A DNA stretch of 64,000 bases from Knoellia aerolata DSM 18566 (GTDB lineage Bacteria > Actinomycetota > Actinomycetes > Actinomycetales > Dermatophilaceae): positions 58,073 through 122,072 of the forward strand of contig NZ_AVPL01000005.1 of NCBI RefSeq assembly GCF_000768695.1, in the 5' to 3' direction. The notes beneath the pieces were generated by a model. It saw only the letters and a program-made list of their open reading frames with translations. It was not told the origin of the DNA and did no database searches. The translations under genes and the position numbers were made by a program. Shown here piece after piece: positions 42,039 to 49,526 of the stretch (positions are counted from its first letter, which is position 1; each line of letters begins with the position of its first letter).

Positions 42039-42620
42039 TCAGGCCGTCCGGAGGTCGTGGGCGAGGCGGCCGACGAGGTCGACGAGGAGCTCGCGCTCCA
42101 CCACCTTGATCCGCTCGTGCAGGCTGTCCTCGGTGTCGTCGTCGAGGACCTCGACGGCGCGCTGCGCGAGGATCGGCCCGGTGTCGATCCCGGCGTCGAC
42201 GAGGTGCGCGGTCGTGCCGGTCACCTTGACCCCGTGCGCGAGCGCGTCCCGCACCGCATGGGCTCCCGGGAAGCTCGGCAAGAGCGCCGGGTGCGTGTTG
42301 AGGATGGTCCACCCGGCGAGCGTCGCCGGCCCGAGGAGCTTCATGAAGCCCGCCGTGACGACGAGGTCCGGCGCGCGCGCGGCGATCTCGGCGGCCAGCG
42401 CGACGTCCCACGCGGCCCGGTCCGGGAAGTCGGCCACCCGGCACACGAAGGTCTCGATGCCGGCTCGCTCCGCGCGCCGCAGCCCCTCGATGCCGTCCCG
42501 GTCGGCGCCGACGGCGAGGATCCGCACGCCGTACGCCGGGTCGAGACTCGCGTCGACCAGCGCCTGCAGCAGGGTGCCGGAGCCGGACACGAGGACGACG
42601 ATGCCGGCGGGTGGGTTCAC
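42039..42620 (-). CDS. purN: Phosphoribosylglycinamide formyltransferase
   Basis: A 193-residue PurN. Conserved elements are VLVSGSGTLLQAL, the catalytic region NTHPALLPSFPGAHAV with asparagine and histidine, and the later aspartate in HLVDAGIDTGPIL. It formylates GAR with 10-formyl-THF. Two GTG starts are possible, 42629 and 42620; a TAGGGT box (42633-42628) overlaps the first, so the second, seven bases after the box, is preferred. Confidence 0.95.
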   Translation of the reverse strand: MNPPAGIVVLVSGSGTLLQALVDASLDPAYGVRILAVGADRDGIEGLRRAERAGIETFVCRVADFPDRAAWDVALAAEIAARAPDLVVTAGFMKLLGPATLAGWTILNTHPALLPSFPGAHAVRDALAHGVKVTGTTAHLVDAGIDTGPILAQRAVEVLDDDTEDSLHERIKVVERELLVDLVGRLAHDLRTA

Positions 42621-42653
42621 GTCGAGCACCCTACCGAGCGTGCCGCGTGCCGC

Positions 42654-43898
42654 TCAGCGGCGCAGGCGCCAGACGTCCCAGGCGACGACGGCCACCGCAC
42701 CGACGGCGAGCTCGGCACCGAGGGTGACGGCCAGCCAGAGGGCGGGGACGCCGATGTCCGAGAGCCGGTAGGCGCCGAGCGACCCGCCTCCGAGCACGTC
42801 GAGGGCGCCGACGGCGACCGCGACCATGAGGCAGGCCACGACCGCGACCGAGGCCTTCGTGCGCAGCGACGAGAGCCGGGCCACCGAGCGGAGCGAGCGA
42901 CGGCCGATGTAGCCGCCGAGGAGCACGGGCAGGAGCACGAGGAGCCGCAGGGCCCACGGGTGGTCCCCCGGGCTCGGGAGGGCGCCGAGGACCGGCACGA
43001 GCGGGAGGAGGCCGCTCGTCGAGCCGGCGAGCCCGGTGTGGGCACCCTCGACGACGGAGAAGCCCGGGCCGGCGACGAACGCCACGACCCACAGGGCGAG
43101 GTTGGGCAGCGACGCGAGCTGGACTCCCGTGAGGAGCAGCCCGCCGAGGAAGCCGGCACCGACCTCGGACTGGAGGTCGCTCACCGACCCCCAGCGCAGC
43201 ACGACCGCGGCGGCGACCGTCAGGGCGGCGAGGCCCAGCAGGACGGAGAGGCCGCGCACGGCGGGACCCCACGCCCGTCGGGCGACGTCGGGAGTCGGCA
43301 CGCCCTGCAGCCGGGGGCCGAGGACGTCCTCCTCGCGAGCCAGCCGGCGCAGGGCCACGACGAGCGCGAGGCCCGGCACGACGACCACGGGCACGACCAG
43401 GCTCGGCCACCGCAGGGGCAGCGACCCGGCGAGCGAGAGGGCGGCGGCGCCACCGACGGCGACGGCGTACCCGCCCCACCACCGACCGGCCACCGACGCG
43501 ACGGAGCGGGGCAGGAGGTCGGCGAGCCAGGCGTCCTCGACGTCGGCGGTCGCGAGCGCCCGGCCCGCCCCACGTGAGGCGCCCCAGACGACGAGGGCAC
43601 CGAGCACCAGGGGGACGAAGGCGACGTTGGTCGCACCGTCCCCGAGGTGGGCGCCCTGGACGAGCAGCCACAACGACGCCGCGGCGCCGAGCGGCTCGCC
43701 CAACGAGGCCTTCGGACGAGGGTCGAGCAGCCACCCGAGCACGGTCGGCACGGCGACGACGAGGAGCGACAGGAGGCCGGTCGCGAGACCGACGAGGACG
43801 TCGCGCGCGGAGTCGGGCAGCCACGACGTGGCCGGCGACCCTTCGCCGTCCTCGTCGTCGGAGGGGCGCACACCCCGCAGCAGCTCCAGGACCGTCAT
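42654..43898 (-). CDS. DUF6350 actinobacterial membrane protein
   Basis: A 414-residue protein with about nine to ten membrane helices. The segment FVAGPGFSVVEGAHTGLAG followed by LLPLVPVLGALP is characteristic of DUF6350, a family found next to purN and sucCD in many actinobacteria; it has also been called cell division protein PerM-like. ATG 43898 gives a cytosolic N-terminus of about 35 acidic residues. Function is unknown. It is separated from sucD by a strong terminator. Confidence 0.85.
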   Translation of the reverse strand: MTVLELLRGVRPSDDEDGEGSPATSWLPDSARDVLVGLATGLLSLLVVAVPTVLGWLLDPRPKASLGEPLGAAASLWLLVQGAHLGDGATNVAFVPLVLGALVVWGASRGAGRALATADVEDAWLADLLPRSVASVAGRWWGGYAVAVGGAAALSLAGSLPLRWPSLVVPVVVVPGLALVVALRRLAREEDVLGPRLQGVPTPDVARRAWGPAVRGLSVLLGLAALTVAAAVVLRWGSVSDLQSEVGAGFLGGLLLTGVQLASLPNLALWVVAFVAGPGFSVVEGAHTGLAGSTSGLLPLVPVLGALPSPGDHPWALRLLVLLPVLLGGYIGRRSLRSVARLSSLRTKASVAVVACLMVAVAVGALDVLGGGSLGAYRLSDIGVPALWLAVTLGAELAVGAVAVVAWDVWRLRR

Positions 43899-43976
43899 CG
43901 CGCCCAGTCTCCCCCGACCCGCCCACGAGGCCGTGGCGCACACGCCGACGAGCCACGACGAAGGCGGACGGGGCCG

Positions 43977-44034
43977 CGCGACGCGAGCGGGCGGCATACC
44001 GAGGGAATCCGGTATGCCGCCCGCTCGCGTCGCG
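43977..44034 (-). terminator. Very strong terminator hairpin of sucCD
   Basis: Perfect 24-base arms (43977-44000 and 44011-44034) around a 10-base loop, beginning 10 bases after the sucD stop. Each arm carries the octamer GTATGCCG/CGGCATAC. It separates sucCD from the downstream DUF6350 gene. Confidence 0.85.
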
Positions 44035-44044
44035 TGGAGAGGCG

Positions 44045-44935
44045 CTACTTCTGCAGGCCCTGCATGATCTCGCGCATGAGGTCGGCCGTCTCGGACGGCG
44101 TCTTGCCGACCCTGACGCCGGCGGCCTCGAGGGCCTCCTTCTTGGCCTGCGCCGTGCCCGAGGAGCCGGAGACGATGGCGCCGGCGTGGCCCATCGTCTT
44201 GCCCTCGGGAGCGGTGAAGCCGGCGACGTAGCCGACGACCGGCTTGGTCACGTGGTCCTTGATGTAGGCCGCGGCCCGCTCCTCGGCGTCGCCGCCGATC
44301 TCGCCGATCATGACGATCGCGTCGGTGTCGGGGTCGGCCTCGAACGCCTCGAGGCAGTCGATGTGCGTGGTGCCGATGATCGGGTCACCGCCGATGCCGA
44401 CGCCCGAGCTGAAGCCGATGTCCCGCAGCTCGTACATCATCTGGTAGGTCAGCGTTCCGGACTTCGAGACCAGGCCGATGCGGCCGGGGCCGGCGATGTT
44501 GGCCGGGATGATCCCGGCGTTGGACTTGCCGGGGCTGATGAGGCCGGGACAGTTCGGGCCGATGATCCGGGTGCCCTTGTCCTTGGAGTAGTTGAAGAAC
44601 TCCGCGGAGTCCTTGACCGCGATGCCCTCGGTGATGACGACGCACAGGCCGATGCCCGCGTCGATCGCCTCGATGACGGCGGACTTCGCGAACGCCGGCG
44701 GGACGAAGACGACGGACACGTCGGCGCCGGTCTCCTTCATCGCGTCGGCGACGGAGCCGAAGACGGGCACGGAGATGCCGCCCTCGAACTCGACGGTCGT
44801 GCCGGCCTTCTTGGGGTTGACGCCGCCCACGATGGTGGTGCCGGACGCGAGCATCCGGGTCGTGTGCTTCATGCCCTCGGAGCCGGTCATGCCCTGGACG
44901 ATGACCTTGGAGCTCTCGGTGAGGAAGATTGCCAT
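44045..44935 (-). CDS. sucD: Succinate-CoA ligase alpha subunit
   Basis: A 296-residue alpha subunit. It has the CoA-binding [14 protein letters not shown] region, [12 protein letters not shown] near residue 122, and the phosphohistidine loop [10 protein letters not shown] near residue 247. With SucC it makes ATP or GTP from succinyl-CoA in the TCA cycle. It follows sucC after 42 bases on the same strand. No unusual features. Confidence 0.97.
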   Translation of the reverse strand: MAIFLTESSKVIVQGMTGSEGMKHTTRMLASGTTIVGGVNPKKAGTTVEFEGGISVPVFGSVADAMKETGADVSVVFVPPAFAKSAVIEAIDAGIGLCVVITEGIAVKDSAEFFNYSKDKGTRIIGPNCPGLISPGKSNAGIIPANIAGPGRIGLVSKSGTLTYQMMYELRDIGFSSGVGIGGDPIIGTTHIDCLEAFEADPDTDAIVMIGEIGGDAEERAAAYIKDHVTKPVVGYVAGFTAPEGKTMGHAGAIVSGSSGTAQAKKEALEAAGVRVGKTPSETADLMREIMQGLQK

Positions 44936-44977
44936 GTCAGAAACGTGTCCTTGTCTGTTCGCTCGACGAGTCGAGGG

Positions 44978-46156
44978 TCACTTGGCGGCGGCCGCGAGCT
45001 CGGCGGCCTTCTGGGCGGCGCCGTCCATGGTGGCCTCGATGGAGACCAGGGGGTGGTTGAAGTCGGCGAGGATCTGGCGGCCCTCCTCGACGTTGTTGCC
45101 GTCGAGGCGCACGACGAGCGGCTTGGTGGCCTCGTCGCCGAGCGCCTTGAGGGCGCCGACGATGCCGTTGGCGACCGCGTCGCACGAGGTGATGCCGCCG
45201 AAGACGTTGACGAAGACCGACTTGACCTGCTCGTCGCCGAGGATGATGTGCAGCCCGTCGGTCATGACCTCGGCGCTCGCACCGCCACCGATGTCGAGGA
45301 AGTTGGCCGGCTTGGAGCCGAGCGCCTCACCGGCGTAGGCGACGACGTCGAGGGTGCTCATGACGAGCCCGGCCCCGTTGCCGATGATGCCGACGTCGCC
45401 GTCGAGCTTGACGTAGTTGAGGTTCTTCTCCTTGGCGGCGGCCTCGAGCGGGTCGGCGGCCTCGGCGTCCTCGAGCGCGGCGTGGTCCGGGTGGCGGAAG
45501 TCGGCGTTGGCGTCGAGGGTGACCTTGCCGTCGAGGGCGACGATGTCGCCGTCCGTGGTCTTGACGAGGGGGTTGACCTCCACGAGCGTGGCGTCCTCGT
45601 CGCGGTAGACGACCCAGAGGCGCTCGAGCACGGGGACGATCCTGGCGCCGGTCTCGGCGTCGAAGCCGGCCGCGTCGACGATCTCCTGTGCCTTGGCGGT
45701 GTCGATCCCGACGTTGGGGTCGACCTCGACCTTGGCCAGGGCCTCGGGGCGCTCGACGGCGAGCTGCTCGATGTCCATGCCGCCCTCCTTGGAGCACATG
45801 GCGAGGTAGGTGCGGTTGGCCCGGTCGAGCAGGACGGAGAAGTAGTACTCCTCGGCGATCTGCGCGCCCTGGGCGATCATCACCCGGTGGACCGTGTGGC
45901 CCTTGATGTCCATGCCGAGGATCTCGCCGGCGAGCTGCTCGGCCTCATCGGCCGACTTGGCCACCTTGACGCCACCGGCCTTGCCACGGCCCCCGGTCTT
46001 GACCTGGGCCTTGACGACGGTCACGCCGCCGCTCCTGGCCCCGATGGTCTCGGCGGCCGCGCGGGCCTCGGCTGCGGTGGTCGCCACCGCACCTGCGAGC
46101 ACGGGAACCCCGTGCTTCTCGAACACATCGCGTGCCTGGTACTCGTAGAGATCCAC
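44978..46156 (-). CDS. sucC: Succinate-CoA ligase beta subunit (ADP-forming type)
   Basis: A 392-residue beta subunit with an ATP-grasp domain opening [21 protein letters not shown], and [17 protein letters not shown] and [10 protein letters not shown] in the C-terminal CoA-ligase domain. GTG 46156 is chosen, as the family N-terminus begins with this DLYEYQ motif; the longer frame upstream runs antisense to the lipase gene. First gene of the sucCD operon, divergent from a lipase-like hydrolase. Confidence 0.97.
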   Translation of the reverse strand: MDLYEYQARDVFEKHGVPVLAGAVATTAAEARAAAETIGARSGGVTVVKAQVKTGGRGKAGGVKVAKSADEAEQLAGEILGMDIKGHTVHRVMIAQGAQIAEEYYFSVLLDRANRTYLAMCSKEGGMDIEQLAVERPEALAKVEVDPNVGIDTAKAQEIVDAAGFDAETGARIVPVLERLWVVYRDEDATLVEVNPLVKTTDGDIVALDGKVTLDANADFRHPDHAALEDAEAADPLEAAAKEKNLNYVKLDGDVGIIGNGAGLVMSTLDVVAYAGEALGSKPANFLDIGGGASAEVMTDGLHIILGDEQVKSVFVNVFGGITSCDAVANGIVGALKALGDEATKPLVVRLDGNNVEEGRQILADFNHPLVSIEATMDGAAQKAAELAAAAK

Positions 46157-46325
46157 GGATTCGTTCCCGTCCTCACGTCGTCGTCTGATGGCCTGGGCCG
46201 TTCGCGCCGAGCCTAGCGTCGCCACGAAGCCCCGGCGCCCCGTGGGTCTCGATCCGGTGACGTCCCCGATGGTGATCCTCACGACATCCGCCCGCGGCCG
46301 TGCGGGGATATACCGTGAGCGCACC

Positions 46326-47327
46326 ATGGATGCCTCGACGCGGACGCACCCGGCCGGCCCCCGGCGATCGCTGATGGGCCGTGCCCACCACGCGGTCGGC
46401 GCGACCTGCTCCGCGGCCCGCGACCTCGGCACCCTGCTCACCCCGCGCTCCGTCATCGGCATGGCCATCGAGGGGGCGTGGGTCTCGACCCACCTCGTGA
46501 CCTACCCGCTCGGGATCTTCCAGGACCGGGCCGAGAGCCGGCGGGGTTACCGGATCGAGCACCTGGCCCCGGTGCAGCGCGGGCTGCACATCGCCAACGT
46601 CGAGGCGGCCGGAACCCCGATCCTGCTCGTGCACGGGCTCATCGACAACCGTTCGATCTTCGCGATGCTCCGGCGGGGGCTCACGCGACGCGGGTTCAAC
46701 TCGGTCTACTCGATGAACTACTCGCCGTTCACCGCCGACGTGCGCACCGCCGCGGCCCAGCTCGGCGAGGAGATCGAGGCGATCGTCGCGGAGACGGGCT
46801 ACGAGAAGATCCACATCGTCGGCCACAGCCTCGGAGGCCTCATCGCGCGCTACTACGTCACCCGCCTGGGCGGCGACGCCCGCGTGCACACGCTCGTCAC
46901 GCTGGGCACCCCCCACCAGGGCACGTGGGGCGCGTACGCCCTCCCCATGCGGATCCTCAGCCAGATGCGGCCGGACAGCGGGCTCATCCGCGAGCTGGAC
47001 GAGCCCGCCCCGGGGTGCACGACCCGTTTCATCAGCTACTGGTCCGACACCGACCTCGTCATCGTGCCGCAGGCCAACGGCGCGCTGCGCCACCCCGACC
47101 TCTCCGTGCGCAACATCCGGCTGCACGGGGTCGGCCACATGTCGCTCCCGATCGTCGGCGACGTCGCCCACGGCATCTGCACGGCGCTGGCCGAGCTGGA
47201 CCAGCACGGCGGCACGGTCACGTCCGGGGTGACGCCCATCGCGCCACGCACCCGCACCGGGACGACGACCCGGCGGCGCCCGCCTGCCGACCGGGCCGGG
47301 GGGCGAACCGCACGCTCCGGCCAGTGA
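46326..47327 (+). CDS. Alpha/beta-hydrolase (triacylglycerol lipase-like)
   Basis: A 333-residue hydrolase. The nucleophile is in GHSLGG (near residue 170), with HGLIDNRS as oxyanion region near residue 104, an aspartate in WSDTDLVI and a histidine in GVGHMSLP completing the triad. It lacks a cleavable signal peptide, though hydrophobic stretches lie in the first 60 residues. TATACC (46309-46314) is a possible -10. The basic C-terminal tail [13 protein letters not shown] is unusual. Probable role in lipid or ester hydrolysis at the membrane. Confidence 0.83.
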   Translation: MDASTRTHPAGPRRSLMGRAHHAVGATCSAARDLGTLLTPRSVIGMAIEGAWVSTHLVTYPLGIFQDRAESRRGYRIEHLAPVQRGLHIANVEAAGTPILLVHGLIDNRSIFAMLRRGLTRRGFNSVYSMNYSPFTADVRTAAAQLGEEIEAIVAETGYEKIHIVGHSLGGLIARYYVTRLGGDARVHTLVTLGTPHQGTWGAYALPMRILSQMRPDSGLIRELDEPAPGCTTRFISYWSDTDLVIVPQANGALRHPDLSVRNIRLHGVGHMSLPIVGDVAHGICTALAELDQHGGTVTSGVTPIAPRTRTGTTTRRRPPADRAGGRTARSGQ

Positions 47328-47420
47328 TCCACCTCACCGCGAGAGCGCTTTCGCAGCGTGACGCCGCAGGTCACCGGGGTGCCGCCCCTAACCGATCCAC
47401 AGCCGAATCAATCCCGAATT

Positions 47421-47447
47421 TGTATAACGGTCAGGTCACGCTACGGT
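47421..47447 (+). promoter_or_regulatory. Promoter of the M23 peptidase gene
   Basis: TACGGT (47442-47447) is a probable -10, some 40 bases before the start. Just upstream the two similar pieces TAACGG and GTCACG lie in tandem within GTATAACGGTCAGGTCACGC, which recalls direct-repeat sites of envelope regulators such as MtrA; this is only a resemblance. Confidence 0.4.
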
Positions 47448-47486
47448 AGACGCTTCCGTGTCCCCTGCACGTGAGGTACCCCTGTC

Positions 47487-48305
47487 TTGATCTCCTCTTA
47501 CGAGGGGCGTCACCGAGGCCGGCATCGCAAAGCTGCGACTAGTCGGGTCCCGCGCGCCCTCCATCCGGGCTTCGTGTTGCCCAGTGCCGCTGCCGTGGCC
47601 CTGGTCATCACCGCCACCGGTGCGTCCGTGGCCGAGTCGTCTCCCCTGACGCTCGAGCTCACCGCCGCACAGACCCAGGTCGCTCGCGAGCAGGCCGCCA
47701 CCGACGTCGCCCAGCAGGCCGACGTCTCGACGCGCCGCCAGCAGGTCGCGATCCAGACCGCAGCCCTCCAGGGCCGCGCGACGGAGCAGGAGCGCGTCTC
47801 CCGCTACCAGGCACGCGTCGCCGCAGCCGCCAAGGCCAAGGCCGCGGCCGTCGCCGCGGCGGCCAAGGCCAAGGCTGCCGCCGTCGCCGCCGCCAAGGCC
47901 AAGGACGCCCGTGAGGGCAAGCGCTGGGTCTCGCCCATCGCCGGTGCGTCGTTCACGTCCGGCTACGGCATGCGCTGGGGACGCATGCACTGGGGCAACG
48001 ACTTCGGCTGCCCGGTCGGCACGCCGCTGCGCGCCATGTCGCGAGGCACCGTGACCTTCGTCGGCACCAACGGCAACATGGGCCGGCTCGTGAAGATCAG
48101 GTACTGGGAGGGCACCGAGTCCTTCTACGCGCACATGGACAGCTACGCCGTGAGCGTCGGCGACACGGTCCTGGCCGGCGACGTCGTCGGTCGCACCGGC
48201 AACACCGGCCGCTCGACCGGCCCGCACCTGCACCTCGAGATCCACCCCAAGGGTGGCGGCGCCGTCAACCCGGCACCGTGGCTGGCCGCGAAGGGCCTGC
48301 AGTGA
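47487..48305 (+). CDS. Secreted M23 metallopeptidase
   Basis: A 272-residue cell-wall hydrolase. A basic N-terminus and hydrophobic stretch (residues 28-48) form a signal sequence. Residues 55-145 form an alanine/lysine-rich coiled coil with repeated AKAKAAAVAAA units. The C-terminal M23 domain has the zinc ligands in HWGNDFG (near 167) and HLHLE (near 248). It cuts peptidoglycan cross-bridges. The TTG start at 47487 lacks a strong ribosome site (GAGG is 11-14 bases upstream), so the exact start is uncertain. Ends at a good terminator. Confidence 0.9.
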   Translation: MISSYEGRHRGRHRKAATSRVPRALHPGFVLPSAAAVALVITATGASVAESSPLTLELTAAQTQVAREQAATDVAQQADVSTRRQQVAIQTAALQGRATEQERVSRYQARVAAAAKAKAAAVAAAAKAKAAAVAAAKAKDAREGKRWVSPIAGASFTSGYGMRWGRMHWGNDFGCPVGTPLRAMSRGTVTFVGTNGNMGRLVKIRYWEGTESFYAHMDSYAVSVGDTVLAGDVVGRTGNTGRSTGPHLHLEIHPKGGGAVNPAPWLAAKGLQ

Positions 48306-48331
48306 CCTGAGGGTCCGCACCACCACGTCGC

Positions 48332-48363
48332 AAGGGCGGCACCCGTTCCCGGGTGCCGCCCTT
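48332..48363 (+). terminator. Terminator after the M23 peptidase
   Basis: Perfect 14-pair stem (48332-48345 with 48350-48363) and a four-base loop TTCC, 26 bases after the stop. A TCGTCGTC stretch follows instead of a T-run. Confidence 0.78.
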
Positions 48364-48417
48364 CGTCGTCCGCCGCCCGTGCCCGTCGCGTGCCGGGCCG
48401 ACGCCCCGGCCGACTTA

Positions 48418-49412
48418 GACCGACCGGCAATTGGGTTCATCGGAGTCGTCGGGTCGTGGGACGGGTGTCCCATCGGTAGTGGGTGCGGGCGGTGTTGATG
48501 AGTCTGCGCGCGACGGTGATTGCTGCGGCGAGGAAGAGGAAGAACTCCACGGTGACGCGTTGTTTGTCGGTGCTGCGACGGAGTTTGCCGAAGCCGTTCA
48601 TCCAGGAGTGGGTGCGCTCGACGACCCAGCGTTTGCCGACCTGGATCGGTGAGGGTTTGCCCTTGGTCGCGATCCGGTGCTCATAGCCCAGGAGGTGCAG
48701 CAGGTCTCGGGTCTTGCCCGAGTCGTACCCGGCGTCCAGGTGCACGCAGGCCGTGGCGGGCAACGGCCCGACCGCGTCGGGAACACCGGCGAGGGTGGGT
48801 TCGAGCAGGGGTGAGTCATGGGCGCCGGCGGCTGCGGCGACCAGGTGCAGCGGCAGTCCGCCTGCGTCGGTGACCACCGAGCGTTTCGTGCCTTGTTTGC
48901 CACGATCCACCGGTGAGCGGCCGGATACCTCACCGCCACAGGGGGACTTGGTGATCGACCCGTCCACGCACAGGTCGTCCAGCTCGAGCCCGAGCATCCG
49001 GTCGTACCCGGCCAGCGCCGTGCGGAGCAGGGCTTTGCTCACGCCAGCCTGGGCCCACTCCTGCAGGCGACGGCGGATGGTGCGGTCCGAGCAGCCCGGG
49101 ACCGCGACCCGCTCGTAGCCGCTGCCATGGACCAACGCAGCGATGACGCAGTCGAACACGGTCCGGTCATCGACGCGATGACGGTGGCAACCCAACGGAT
49201 GACCCGGGCTGTACTCGGGACGATCCGCCGCGCCGATCAACGCTGCGAACTCGACCCACAACGGCTCGATCAGGGATGCTGGAACCAGGGGCACGGACCC
49301 TCCCGATGCGCGACAGGACGTAGACACTCCCATCGTGTGCTCGCGGGTCCGTGCCCTCCCTCATCGACACACCAGTCACATCAACCTCATCGACCCCAAT
49401 TGCCGGTCGCTC
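48418..49412 (-). mobile_element. Complete IS5-family insertion sequence (995 bases)
   Basis: Terminal inverted repeats start GACCGACCGGCAATTGGG on the left and GAGCGACCGGCAATTGGG (reverse strand) on the right, with further partial match. The element is flanked by the three-base duplication TTA (48415-48417 and 49413-49415), which fits the TNA targets of the IS1031-like group. One transposase frame fills it. Removing the element and one TTA restores a perfect 22-base hairpin arm, which confirms the boundaries. Confidence 0.88.
48437..49333 (-). CDS. IS5-family DDE transposase
   Basis: A 298-residue transposase in one uninterrupted frame. The DDE residues are seen in CVDGSITKSP, HLDAGYDSGKTRD and VERTHSWMNGFGKLRRS. 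The N-terminal domain (VFDCVIAALVHGSGYERV) is the IS5-type helix-turn-helix. The start could be ATG 49333 or the in-frame GTG just before PLVPASLIEPLW. As it is complete and the termini are intact, the element may still be active. Confidence 0.9.
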   Translation of the reverse strand: MGVSTSCRASGGSVPLVPASLIEPLWVEFAALIGAADRPEYSPGHPLGCHRHRVDDRTVFDCVIAALVHGSGYERVAVPGCSDRTIRRRLQEWAQAGVSKALLRTALAGYDRMLGLELDDLCVDGSITKSPCGGEVSGRSPVDRGKQGTKRSVVTDAGGLPLHLVAAAAGAHDSPLLEPTLAGVPDAVGPLPATACVHLDAGYDSGKTRDLLHLLGYEHRIATKGKPSPIQVGKRWVVERTHSWMNGFGKLRRSTDKQRVTVEFFLFLAAAITVARRLINTARTHYRWDTRPTTRRLR

Positions 49413-49513
49413 TTATTGCGCATTCCGGCCGTACGCGACCGACTTATTGCGCATTCCGTTGTACGGAATGCGCAATAAGTCGTGGTCGCGGGGCCGGAAT
49501 GCGCAATAAGTCG
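49413..49513. repeat. Nested hairpin between the IS and pcrA
   Basis: Inner hairpin with perfect 19-base arms (49440-49458 and 49464-49482) and loop TTGTA. A middle pair CGCGACC/GGTCGCG (49434-49440, 49484-49490) competes with or extends it. Outer arms 49413-49430 and 49492-49509 share the TTATTGCGCATTCCGG sequence. The outer left arm continued into 48411-48417 before the IS inserted. Likely the original bidirectional terminator between the M23 peptidase and pcrA. Confidence 0.75.
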
Positions 49514-49526
49514 GGGGTGGTGCCGG

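Noticed and set aside
47341..47486. c-di-AMP (ydaO) riboswitch before the M23 peptidase
   Set aside because: Such genes are often controlled this way in actinobacteria and short CTAACC and GCCGAATC pieces are present, but the order does not fit the class and the best -10 box (47442-47447) lies downstream of them, so they would not be transcribed.
48414..49415. Four-base CTTA duplication as the IS boundary
   Set aside because: With CTTA the two terminal repeats become unequal in length by one base; TTA gives aligned termini GACCGACC/GAGCGACC and fits the TNA target of this IS group.
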